Assembly (NCBI RefSeq): GCF_018613605.1
Contig: NZ_JAGGPU010000006.1
Coordinates: 416,411 to 480,410, forward strand
DNA: 64,000 nt
Direction: 5' to 3'
From: Pedobacter sp. ISL-64
GTDB taxonomy: Bacteria; Bacteroidota; Bacteroidia; Sphingobacteriales; Sphingobacteriaceae
Part shown: piece after piece, positions 18,099 to 25,363 of the stretch
Layout of the letters: each line of letters opens with the position of its first letter
How positions within the stretch are numbered: the stretch's first letter is position 1
Made by a program: the position numbers and the translations under genes
Notes under the pieces: generated by a model
The model's database searches: none
What the model was told of the DNA's origin: nothing
What the model saw: only the letters and a program-made list of their open reading frames with translations

Positions 18099-18857
18099 AT
18101 GTCAATAAGTTGTATCGCTATTGATGACGACCCTCATTCCCTAGAGAGCTTAATAGCATATATGGAGAAACTGCCTGATTTAAAGCTTATCCAAACTTTT
18201 ACTGAACCGCTCCAAGCCCTGGCAGAAATATCGGTATCTAATCCTGTCGACATTATTTTTATGGATGTCGAAATGCCTTCACTTTCCGGAATCGAACTGG
18301 CAACCCTATTAAGACAAAAAACAAAACACCTGGTTTTCACTACGGCGCACCCACGGTATGCCATTGATGCTTTTAAAGTTGATGCGGATGCTTATTTGCT
18401 TAAGCCCTACTCTATTTTACATTTTACAAAAACAATAAACAACCTCTATCCAACCGGAAAAAAAGAACAACATCCTTTTTCCATTTTCGACGATCATTTC
18501 TTTTACATCCCTTTACAAGGAGAAAATACTGATTTGGTAAGAATAGATCTGAATGAATTGATTGCCATAGAAGAAATGGGGGAAGATATTCAATTTAAAA
18601 CTACAAAAAATGCTTTTTTAAGTTCAAAATCTAATTTCATTAAGACTTTGAAGATGTTAAAAAAACATTCTGCATTTATTCAGATTAATCCTAATGTTGT
18701 TATTGCAAAAGAGCATATCAAAAGTGTACTCGGTAATAAAGTGCTGCTTTCCGGCGAAACATCTTTTACTGTTACGGGCACATACATAGAACTTTTCGCA
18801 AATTTTATCAAGAACAATTTACTTCAGGAAAAGCCCCGTCCCGGCACCATAATATAG
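18099..18857 (+). CDS. LytTR-family response regulator, paralogue with divergent DNA-binding domain
   Basis: The 252-aa protein repeats the architecture of the regulator at 16023. The receiver domain is well kept (IDDDPHSLESL, IIFMDVEMPSLSG with the phospho-acceptor Asp, LVFTTAHPRYA, LLKPYSI). The C-terminal LytTR part is more diverged (IDLNELIAIEEMGEDIQF to FIKNNLL). The sequence similarity and the layout regulator-kinase-regulator suggest a tandem duplication around the kinase. It may act as a modulator or second output of the same kinase. Confidence 0.85.
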   Translation: MSISCIAIDDDPHSLESLIAYMEKLPDLKLIQTFTEPLQALAEISVSNPVDIIFMDVEMPSLSGIELATLLRQKTKHLVFTTAHPRYAIDAFKVDADAYLLKPYSILHFTKTINNLYPTGKKEQHPFSIFDDHFFYIPLQGENTDLVRIDLNELIAIEEMGEDIQFKTTKNAFLSSKSNFIKTLKMLKKHSAFIQINPNVVIAKEHIKSVLGNKVLLSGETSFTVTGTYIELFANFIKNNLLQEKPRPGTII

Positions 18858-18974
18858 TCTTTAATAGTTCGAACATCAGCATCGGATCAATTTTTAACGC
18901 ATAATCAAAACATTACATCTAAAACTTTGTATTAGGATAATCTATTTTATTATTAATTAATTGATTTATCTGTT

Positions 18975-19337
18975 TTGAAAAGAGTGTTGGTTGTGGATGA
19001 TGATCCAGATGTATTAGAAGTTTTCCAGGATGTATTAGAAACCGAACATTATAAAGTTTATCCGTTACTATCGCCACGGCATATTTTTAAAACAATAAGA
19101 GATTTTAGTCCCGATCTGATCATTCTAGATATTATGTTAAATGGGATGGATGGGCGTGCTGTGTTTAAAGAGTTAAGGTTAAATCCTGAAACAGAGCGCA
19201 TCCCTATTATTATGGCATCGGCCAGGTATGATGAAAACTATATCACATCGCAACAATACCATCCCAACGATTATTTAGAAAAACCCTTTAATATGGCAGA
19301 TTTGCTCCAAAAAGTAAGTGCTTTAACCGAAAATTAA
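18975..19337 (+). CDS. single-domain response regulator (receiver only)
   Basis: The 120-aa protein is only a CheY-like receiver: acidic VVDDDPD near residue 8, phospho-acceptor Asp in LIILDIMLNGMDG (about 53), Ser in IMASARYDE and Lys in YLEKPF. It is not LytTR-like and is of another subfamily than the two upstream regulators. It lacks an output domain, so it probably acts through protein contacts. The beta-barrel gene follows 10 bases later. Confidence 0.9.
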   Translation: MKRVLVVDDDPDVLEVFQDVLETEHYKVYPLLSPRHIFKTIRDFSPDLIILDIMLNGMDGRAVFKELRLNPETERIPIIMASARYDENYITSQQYHPNDYLEKPFNMADLLQKVSALTEN

Positions 19338-19347
19338 AAAATCAGAT

Positions 19348-19974
19348 ATGAAATTAAAATTACTACTATCTCTTCTGTTGTTATGTGCAGCATTATCAAT
19401 CAAAGTAAAAGCACAAAGCAGACCAGATAAACTCTATTCGATGAGTGGAATTGGCTTTGCATTCCCAATGGGCGAAACTTCGGATTATTTTAAACCAAAA
19501 TTTTCAACATCATTAGGTTTAAACTTGGGTTTGGGCAACGGTGGTTTGTTCTTATACCCTAAAGCAAGTTTACATGCTTTTACTTTTAACCAGATAACGC
19601 CAGATGCGGGCTACACCTATACTTTACAAAAAGGCAGGGCAACCACCTACTTGCTAAATGTTGCTTTAGGGTACCGTAAAATTGTAAACAAATGGGCTTT
19701 TTATGGTTTTGCAGGTGCAGGTGGCGGTTTTATTCTTACGCCTCAGGCTAGCGTTAATACCACAACCCTGCAGGTTACCCAAGATAATAAATCAAATGGC
19801 TTGGGTATTGCCGAAGGTGGGGCCGGTATTGAATATAATATTGGAGGTGCCAATTTATTTGTCGAGGCCAGTTACATGTATGGCTTTAGTAAAATCCAGA
19901 ACAGGGCTTTTAACACCGTACCGATTTCTATAGGCATTAAACCTAATTTAAGCAAGCTACTAAGTAAACTTTAA
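19348..19974 (+). CDS. outer-membrane beta-barrel protein
   Basis: The 208-aa protein has a Leu-rich signal peptide cleaved near VKAQ (residue 23), followed by alternating aromatic/glycine strands (FAFPMG, LGLNLGLGNGGLFLYP, WAFYGFAGAGGGFIL) and a final strand, features of a small eight-stranded porin-like barrel. Specific function is unknown. It is co-transcribed with the preceding receiver gene and ends before a strong terminator. Confidence 0.8.
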   Translation: MKLKLLLSLLLLCAALSIKVKAQSRPDKLYSMSGIGFAFPMGETSDYFKPKFSTSLGLNLGLGNGGLFLYPKASLHAFTFNQITPDAGYTYTLQKGRATTYLLNVALGYRKIVNKWAFYGFAGAGGGFILTPQASVNTTTLQVTQDNKSNGLGIAEGGAGIEYNIGGANLFVEASYMYGFSKIQNRAFNTVPISIGIKPNLSKLLSKL

Positions 19975-19996
19975 ATATTTACATATAAAATACCAG

Positions 19997-20029
19997 AGCG
20001 GTTACGTTAAATACATAACCGCTTTTTTT
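19997..20029 (+). terminator. intrinsic terminator
   Basis: AGCGGTTA and TAACCGCT form a perfect 8-bp stem with an 11-base loop, followed by seven T. It lies 22 bases after the beta-barrel gene. Confidence 0.85.
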
Positions 20030-20076
20030 ATGCTAAAGAAATAATCAAAATTATTTTCATACTAATTATTTTAGCA

Positions 20077-20084
20077 TAGATTTG
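20077..20084 (+). promoter_or_regulatory. TAnnTTTG -7 promoter box of the exonuclease gene
   Basis: TAGATTTG lies 17 bases before the ATG at 20102 and matches the Bacteroidota consensus; the -33 region is only TTTTC-like. Confidence 0.5.
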
Positions 20085-20101
20085 TATTTCAAATTAATTT
20101 A

Positions 20102-21475
20102 ATGTTATACGCAGTTGTAGATATCGAAACCACTGGTGGTCATGCCTCAGCAAATGGTATTACCGAGGTTGCCATTAACATCCATGATGGCAATGAAATA
20201 GTTGAATCTTACACTACCCTAATTAATCCGAAACAGCCTATACCCGTTTACATTACGGCACTTACAGGTATTGATGATAACATGCTGTTGGATGCCCCAA
20301 CTTTTGATGATGTTGCTTTACAGATTTATCAGTTATTAAACGATAAGATTTTTGTGGCGCACAATGTAAACTTCGATTATTCCTTTTTGAAGCATCATTT
20401 GGCAGCTGCAGGATATGATTTACAATGCAAAAAGCTGTGTACGGTAAGGTTGAGCAGAAAACTAATTCCTGGCAAATCTTCATATAGTTTAGGAAAACTT
20501 TGTACAGCCTTGCAGATCCCGATTCAAAACCGCCACCGGGCAGCTGGAGATGCAGATGCGACCAGTATCCTATTCAATTTATTGCTAGAATACGATCAGG
20601 AAGGCATAATAGCTGAAATGCTGAAGAAAACATCGAAAGAGCAGGTTTTACCGCCGCACTTAGATAAAGCTTCTATCATGAGGTTACCTCATCAACCTGG
20701 TGTATATTATTTTAAAGATAATAAGGGCAAGATTATTTATGTTGGAAAAGCTAAAGACCTTAAGAAACGCGTAACCAGTCACTTTACAGGCAATACACCT
20801 AACCGGCAACGCCAGGATTTTTTACGCACGATTCATCATGTAGACCATGTAATTTGTGGTACCGAATTAATGGCCCTCATTTTAGAAGCCAATGAAATTA
20901 AACGCCTTTGGCCTGAAAACAACCGGGTAATGAAGCGTTATGAGCATAAATATGATTTATATGTTTTTGAGGATCAAAACGGATATATGCGTTTAGCGAT
21001 AGATAAACATAAAAAAAACAATAACGCCTTCCAGAGTTTTAACAGCTTATTGGAAGGTTATAATTTCTTAAACCAACTGGTTGATAAATACCAGCTTTGT
21101 GCTAAGCTCTGTTACCTGCAAAAAACGGCCACTAAATGTTATGCGCACGAAAATGGGCAATGTTTTGGCGCCTGCAGTGGAATAGAGACTGTTAGTGTTT
21201 ATAATAAAAAATTAAACACAGCATTGGCTGATATCCAGAACCAACAACCAAGTTTCGCATTGGTGGATGAAGGCAGAAAAGACAATGAGTTTAGCTGTTT
21301 AGTTGTAGAGAATGGAAAATTTTATGGAATGGGCTACTTCACCGATAAGAACTATCTTGCTGATGGTCTGGCGCCAATCAAAAATGATCTTTCTATCTAT
21401 CAGTCCAACAGTTATATCTTAAATTTAATTCTGAATTACGCGGAACAACACCCACAGAAATTGTATAAATTGTAA
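20102..21475 (+). CDS. DEDDh exonuclease fused to UvrC-type GIY-YIG endonuclease domain
   Basis: Residues 1-165 form a DnaQ/PolC-epsilon-like exonuclease with Exo I VDIETTGG, Exo II HNVNFDYSFL and Exo III HRAAGDADAT. From about residue 195 a UvrC N-terminal GIY-YIG domain follows (LPHQPGVYYFKDNKGKIIYVGKAKDLKKR), with the catalytic Tyr and Arg region. The tail contains a Cys-rich stretch (CAKLCYL, CYAHENGQCFGACSG) as in UvrC/Cho relatives. The layout suggests a repair nuclease that cuts and trims damaged DNA, similar to Cho-like incision. This fusion is known in several phyla. Confidence 0.88.
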   Translation: MLYAVVDIETTGGHASANGITEVAINIHDGNEIVESYTTLINPKQPIPVYITALTGIDDNMLLDAPTFDDVALQIYQLLNDKIFVAHNVNFDYSFLKHHLAAAGYDLQCKKLCTVRLSRKLIPGKSSYSLGKLCTALQIPIQNRHRAAGDADATSILFNLLLEYDQEGIIAEMLKKTSKEQVLPPHLDKASIMRLPHQPGVYYFKDNKGKIIYVGKAKDLKKRVTSHFTGNTPNRQRQDFLRTIHHVDHVICGTELMALILEANEIKRLWPENNRVMKRYEHKYDLYVFEDQNGYMRLAIDKHKKNNNAFQSFNSLLEGYNFLNQLVDKYQLCAKLCYLQKTATKCYAHENGQCFGACSGIETVSVYNKKLNTALADIQNQQPSFALVDEGRKDNEFSCLVVENGKFYGMGYFTDKNYLADGLAPIKNDLSIYQSNSYILNLILNYAEQHPQKLYKL

Positions 21476-21491
21476 CGTTTAACTACATGCC

Positions 21492-21827
21492 ATGGATTCA
21501 TCAATATTTATAGCTCATTGCCTATCTTTTGATGAAGTTATTGAATTGCCACATTTCGAAAAAACTTCCTTCCGGGTAAATAAAAAGATCTTTGCTACGC
21601 TAAATATTCAGAAAAGGGAGGCAACATTTAAATTATCGGCAATTGATCAGTCTGTTTTCTGTGATTTTGATCGGAACAGCATATGGCCGGCTACCGGAGC
21701 CTGGGGCAAACAAGGTTGGACAATTTTTGACCTAACAGCATTAACAGACGAAATGCTTATCGATGCACTTACACTTTCTTATTGTAACGTGGCGCCGAAA
21801 AAGCTTTCCGAAAAATATAAATATTAA
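21492..21827 (+). CDS. MmcQ/YjbR family protein
   Basis: The 111-aa protein matches the MmcQ/YjbR fold (CyaY-like) with HFEKTSFRVNKKIFATL, FCDFDRNSIWPATGAWGKQGWTIFDL and LIDALTLSYCNVAPKKL. Members bind DNA or have unknown roles. It follows the exonuclease gene by 16 bases and is probably in the same operon. Confidence 0.85.
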   Translation: MDSSIFIAHCLSFDEVIELPHFEKTSFRVNKKIFATLNIQKREATFKLSAIDQSVFCDFDRNSIWPATGAWGKQGWTIFDLTALTDEMLIDALTLSYCNVAPKKLSEKYKY

Positions 21828-22107
21828 GTGAATCACCCCCAAGTAACATGCCTAAACTTGATGGGCTAAAATGCCCATAAATGCCTTACATGGTAAAAAT
21901 TAGCACAATAGCCTAAAATTAGCAGGTTGACCATATAAGAGTTATAAGAAAATATAAGCTGATAACCTAATGATGTTTTAATGCCCACGTGGTAAAAACC
22001 AACCATAATAATAAATTGTCTCAAATAGCCCTGTAAATTTTCTTTTTTGGCAAGGACAATCCCATTGCTCCTTACCTATCTTTACTTAAACTAAAATATA
22101 AAACGTT
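21828..22107. other. 280-base intergenic region
   Basis: An AT-rich spacer upstream of the VOC gene. GATGGGCTAAAATGCCCAT at about 21858 is a short hairpin that may end the preceding transcript. I see no gene and no other clear signal. Confidence 0.3.
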
Positions 22108-22524
22108 ATGACAAAATCACTTTGGATAAATCTTCCGGTAAAAGACATTAATAAGTCTAAAGCATTCTTCACGCAGCTCGGTTTCACCCTTAACCTCCAA
22201 TATGGCGCCCGTGAAGATTCTGCCTGCTTTTTAGTAGGAGAAAGCAATTTAGCCATTATGCTTTTTGAAGAAGCTTTGTACGAAGGTTTTGCAGGAACCA
22301 GTATTGCCGATAAACGCAATGGTGGCGAAGTATTATTCTCTTTTGACGCAGAAAGTCCTGAAGAAGTAGATGATCTGGCGGAAAAAGTGGTAGCTGCAGG
22401 TGGTACACTTTATGGCGAGCCTGGCTATAAAGATGGCTGGATGTATGGCTGTGGTTTTGTTGACCTGGATGGGCAAAGATGGAGTATTCTCTATATGGAT
22501 ATGAGCAAAATGCCTTTAGGTTAG
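22108..22524 (+). CDS. VOC family (glyoxalase/bleomycin-resistance fold) protein
   Basis: The 138-aa protein is a single VOC unit: WINLPVKDINKSKAFFTQLGF at the start and a closing GFVDLDGQRWSILYMD strand. Metal-ligand positions are not conserved as in glyoxalase I (the expected first His is replaced), so I would not call an enzyme. It sits upstream of the ArsR-SRPBCC operon, but a strong promoter/operator separates them. Confidence 0.85.
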   Translation: MTKSLWINLPVKDINKSKAFFTQLGFTLNLQYGAREDSACFLVGESNLAIMLFEEALYEGFAGTSIADKRNGGEVLFSFDAESPEEVDDLAEKVVAAGGTLYGEPGYKDGWMYGCGFVDLDGQRWSILYMDMSKMPLG

Positions 22525-22550
22525 TTTTTATCTAAAAAATAACCTAAAAT

Positions 22551-22600
22551 TTGCGTAAGTAATTACTTACATGTATATTTGTAAGCAATTACTTACGCAA
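22551..22600 (+). promoter_or_regulatory. ArsR operator: two 16-bp palindromes flanking the -7 box
   Basis: Two 20-base arms (22551-22570 and 22581-22600) are inverted copies with one mismatch. Each arm contains its own 16-bp palindrome, GTAAGTAATTACTTAC and GTAAGCAATTACTTAC. The 10-base spacer and first base of the second arm carry TATATTTG (22574-22581), a perfect -7 box. A dimeric ArsR protein bound to either site would block transcription of its own gene, whose ATG is at 22609. Confidence 0.75.
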
Positions 22601-22608
22601 TTATTTTT

Positions 22609-22926
22609 ATGAGAAGAGATGTATTTCAAGCCATTGCCGATCCTACCCGAAGAGAAATCATCAATCTGATTGCCCATAATACTTTAAACCTAAACGCCAT
22701 AGCCGAAAATTTCGACATGAGCCGGCCGGCCATTTCACAGCATATTAAAGTTTTAACAGAATGTGGTTTAGTAGAAATTACCCAACAAGGCCGTGACCGG
22801 TACTGTAACATACAATTTCAAAAATTAGCAGAAGTATCTAAATGGGTAGAACAATACCGTATTTTTTGGCCAAGCAAATTAGATGCTTTAGAAATACACT
22901 TATCAAAAGACACTAAATCAAAATAA
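22609..22926 (+). CDS. ArsR-family transcriptional regulator
   Basis: This 105-aa winged-helix protein starts MRRDVFQAIADPTRREIINLI, the typical N-terminus of ArsR regulators paired with AHSA1 proteins. The recognition helix is FDMSRPAISQHIKVLTECGLV. No metal-binding Cys motif (such as CxC) is visible, so the inducer is probably not arsenite or a heavy metal. It is followed two bases later by an SRPBCC protein, a pairing common in many bacteria. It is likely autoregulated through the palindromes just upstream. Confidence 0.92.
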   Translation: MRRDVFQAIADPTRREIINLIAHNTLNLNAIAENFDMSRPAISQHIKVLTECGLVEITQQGRDRYCNIQFQKLAEVSKWVEQYRIFWPSKLDALEIHLSKDTKSK

Positions 22927-22928
22927 AG

Positions 22929-23363
22929 ATGAAAAACGAACCAGTTATTGTAGAACGGGTGTATAATGCGCCTATCGAAAAAGTTTGGAAAGCTTTAACC
23001 GACAACAATGAAATTAAACAGTGGTATTTTCAATTGGAAAACTTTAAACCCGAAGTAGGCTTTAAGTTTGAGTTTTCTGGTGGACCGGATGATGGTCCTC
23101 AATATTTACATCTCTGCGAAATAACAGAAATTGTTAAGGGTAGGAAACTCGCCTACACCTGGCGGTATGACGGTTATCCGGGTAACTCTGTTGTGAGCTG
23201 GGAGTTATTTGAGCAAGGCGAGCAAACAAGGCTGAAATTAACACATAGTGGTATAGAAAGCTTTGCTGAAAACGGCCCTGACTTTGCCAAAACAAGTTTC
23301 AATGGCGGCTGGACTTATTTCCTTAATGATGCACTTAAAAATTATCTGGAACCAGGAGCGTAA
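22929..23363 (+). CDS. SRPBCC (AHSA1-like) protein
   Basis: The 144-aa protein shows the AHSA1 branch of the START-like fold: VERVYNAPIEKVWKALTDNNEIKQWYF at the start and FNGGWTYFLNDALKNYLE at the end. These proteins form a hydrophobic ligand-binding cavity; the ligand is unknown. It shares an operon with the ArsR gene (two-base gap), so it is likely controlled by the same ligand or stress. Confidence 0.9.
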   Translation: MKNEPVIVERVYNAPIEKVWKALTDNNEIKQWYFQLENFKPEVGFKFEFSGGPDDGPQYLHLCEITEIVKGRKLAYTWRYDGYPGNSVVSWELFEQGEQTRLKLTHSGIESFAENGPDFAKTSFNGGWTYFLNDALKNYLEPGA

Positions 23364-23395
23364 TTCGCCCGTTTCGTCATTCTGAATTTATAGTG

Positions 23396-23419
23396 AAGTC
23401 AGGTGTTACCACCTGACTT
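23396..23419. repeat. hairpin repeat A
   Basis: AAGTCAGGTG and CACCTGACTT are perfect 10-bp arms around a TTAC loop. The core GGTGTTACCACC has the same GTTACC centre as the neighbouring hairpin. Confidence 0.6.
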
Positions 23420-23440
23420 AGCATATATCTAAAGATTTGA

Positions 23441-23472
23441 TGTAGTGTAAGATGTTACCATCTTACACTACA
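23441..23472. repeat. hairpin repeat B
   Basis: Perfect 14-bp arms (TGTAGTGTAAGATG and its complement) flank a TTAC loop, the same loop as in the hairpin 22 bases upstream. It looks like a palindromic dispersed element; a half copy (GTAAGATGTTAC) appears near 33663. Confidence 0.6.
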
Positions 23473-23490
23473 GATATTTCCAACTTGATA

Positions 23491-23536
23491 GGAATCTTAA
23501 TGTTTTAGCTTGATTTGTAAATTGCTTTAAGATTCC
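23491..23536. repeat. inverted repeat
   Basis: GGAATCTTAA (23491-23500) and TTAAGATTCC (23527-23536) pair perfectly around a 26-base loop. It runs into CCCGCCTGCGCGAGAATGACG, a phrase typical of dispersed intergenic repeats. Confidence 0.4.
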
Positions 23537-23573
23537 CGCCTGCGCGAGAATGACGGCCATTCACCTAATTACT

Positions 23574-23596
23574 GGTCGTAGCATCTCGCTACGACC
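23574..23596. repeat. hairpin repeat C
   Basis: GGTCGTAGC and GCTACGACC are perfect 9-bp arms with an ATCTC loop, directly before the end of bioA. It could act as a terminator for bioA but lacks a long T run. Confidence 0.45.
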
Positions 23597-23603
23597 TAAG
23601 CAC

Positions 23604-24908
23604 TTATATTTCTTCTAAAGCCGATTTTATGGCTGCATAAATATAATCGAGATCTTCATCACTGATTACATACGGTGGGAGGATATAGATTATATTGCCC
23701 AATGGCCTCAATATAATTCCCTTATCTAAAAAGTACGCATACAATAAATTACGCAGATTACTTAAATAAGAAGTTTCATTACCAGTCTCCCACTCTACTG
23801 CGATAATTGTTCCCGTTTGCCTAATGGCCTTAACTTTAGGATGCGTTTTAATTTCTTCAAGAAAAACAGCATGTTTGGCCTCTACGCGCTTAATATTCTG
23901 AAGTGTTTCACCATTTAACAAAATATCCAAACTCGCTAAAGAAGCCACACAAGCAATCGGATTCGCTGTAAAAGAGTGTCCGTGGTAAAGTGTTTTTAAT
24001 TTATCGTCGCTTAAGAATGCTTCAAAAATCTCCCTCGTACAGGTGGTTACCCCTAATGGCATTGTTCCACCGGTTAAACCTTTGCTTAAACAAATAATAT
24101 CAGGCTTGTTAGTTAATTTCTCGCAAGCGAAGTAAGTTCCAGTTCTGCCGAAACCCGTCATCACTTCATCAGCGATGGTTAAAATTGCTGCATCTTTACA
24201 GGCAGATAAAAGCTGATCCAAATATTTAGCTTCGTACATCAACATCCCGCCCGATCCTAGAATGAGTGGTTCGAAGATAAAACAAGCGGTATCTTTAAGA
24301 TTCGAGATATGAGATGTGAGATGTGAGATGTTATTTTCGTTTGGCAGATCGATAAACTCGACATCGAACAGTAGACTGTTAAAAGCATCGGTAAAAATAC
24401 TGCGGCCGCTAACAGACATGGCGCCAAAAGTATCGCCATGATAGGCATTTTTAAAGGCTAAAATCTTCGTTTTTGGTGTGCCCTTATTGTCCCAGTACTG
24501 CAGGCACATTTTTAAGGCTACCTCTACTGCTGTTGATCCGTTATCCGTATAAAAAACTTTATCTTGTTTGCCAGGTAATATGGGTAAAAGCCTTTCTGCA
24601 AGTAGCACAGCGGGCTCGTGCGTAAAACCTGCAAAAATCACGTGTTCAAGCACATTGAGCTGTTCGGCTACTTTTTGTGCAATATAAGGGTGTGAATGAC
24701 CATGAATGTTCACCCACCAGGATGACACCGCATCGATATACCGTTTACCATCCTCATCAAAAACGTACACCCCTTCTCCCCTAACAATTGGGATGTGGGG
24801 CAGTGCATTCTTCATTTGGGTATAGGGATGCCAGATTACCTTTTGATCGCGTTCAGTTAAATTGAGCTGGGAATTTGGAGTATGGCGTTTAGGCGAATCG
24901 GGCATCAT
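23604..24908 (-). CDS. bioA: adenosylmethionine-8-amino-7-oxononanoate aminotransferase
   Basis: This PLP enzyme of biotin synthesis converts KAPA to DAPA with SAM as amino donor. The conserved opening ERDQKVIWHPYTQM appears only after about 17 residues; the PLP-binding Lys is in CLSKGLTGG, preceded by ADEVMTGFGRTGTYFACE. Two odd parts match heptad repeats. The first is the N-terminal tail (MMPDSPKRHTPNSQL), which supplies the only start codons. The second is an internal stretch NISHLTSHISNL around 24299-24333, in a loop before DTACFIFEPL. No other bio genes are in the window. The core enzyme looks intact. Confidence 0.93.
   Translation of the reverse strand: MMPDSPKRHTPNSQLNLTERDQKVIWHPYTQMKNALPHIPIVRGEGVYVFDEDGKRYIDAVSSWWVNIHGHSHPYIAQKVAEQLNVLEHVIFAGFTHEPAVLLAERLLPILPGKQDKVFYTDNGSTAVEVALKMCLQYWDNKGTPKTKILAFKNAYHGDTFGAMSVSGRSIFTDAFNSLLFDVEFIDLPNENNISHLTSHISNLKDTACFIFEPLILGSGGMLMYEAKYLDQLLSACKDAAILTIADEVMTGFGRTGTYFACEKLTNKPDIICLSKGLTGGTMPLGVTTCTREIFEAFLSDDKLKTLYHGHSFTANPIACVASLASLDILLNGETLQNIKRVEAKHAVFLEEIKTHPKVKAIRQTGTIIAVEWETGNETSYLSNLRNLLYAYFLDKGIILRPLGNIIYILPPYVISDEDLDYIYAAIKSALEEI
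24299..24333. repeat. heptad-periodic repeat inside bioA (GATNTGA type)
   Basis: Five consecutive 7-mers: GATTCGA, GATATGA, GATGTGA twice, GATGTTA. The same heptad family forms the intergenic elements at 30526 and 38368. It is in frame within bioA and encodes about 12 residues. Confidence 0.8.
24857..24908. repeat. heptad-like repeat at the bioA start
   Basis: The minus-strand text CTCCAAA TTCCCAG CTCAATT repeats the style of the heptads at 53730-53764 (CTCCAAA, CCCCAGC). It covers the first 16 codons of bioA including both candidate start codons. Confidence 0.5.
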
Positions 24909-24910
24909 AA

Positions 24911-25363
24911 TTATAATTTAACTGAATATTGATTTTTTAAAAGCTGGCCTACGGTTTTATCTGTTTTAAAGGTAATTTCCTCAATATTTAAATCTTCAAT
25001 TTTCACCCACCTGAATGCCTGAAGAATTTCACCTTCTCCATCGAAATCGTAAATAACATCTTTAAAGGCCAGCTGCAAAGGCGCTTTTTCTTTAACGATA
25101 TAATACACACTAATTACCTGGCTATCGTTAAATGATGATTTTTCAAAAAAATCTGTAGTATAAAAATGAGATAATACTTCAATTTCAGCATCGCACTCTT
25201 CCACAAACTCCCGTTTTAATCCATCGATTAATCCTTCGCCAAGTTCTAAACCGCCACCTGGAAACTTACTGAAACGAAAGCCGTATTCTTCCTCATCACT
25301 TACCAAAACCTCATTATTTTGGTTAATTAACAATCCATAGACCCTAACATTAAAGTAGCTCAT
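24911..25363 (-). CDS. NUDIX hydrolase
   Basis: The 150-aa protein has a Nudix box GGGLELGEGLIDGLKREFVE plus the following ECDAEIEV (about residues 37-65), with the metal-binding REFVEE. The usual x-Gly that ends the box is replaced by Cys-Asp. The substrate, likely a nucleoside diphosphate derivative, cannot be predicted. It overlaps the end of the CDF transporter gene by 14 bases and lies two bases upstream of bioA, so the three are one operon. Confidence 0.9.
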   Translation of the reverse strand: MSYFNVRVYGLLINQNNEVLVSDEEEYGFRFSKFPGGGLELGEGLIDGLKREFVEECDAEIEVLSHFYTTDFFEKSSFNDSQVISVYYIVKEKAPLQLAFKDVIYDFDGEGEILQAFRWVKIEDLNIEEITFKTDKTVGQLLKNQYSVKL

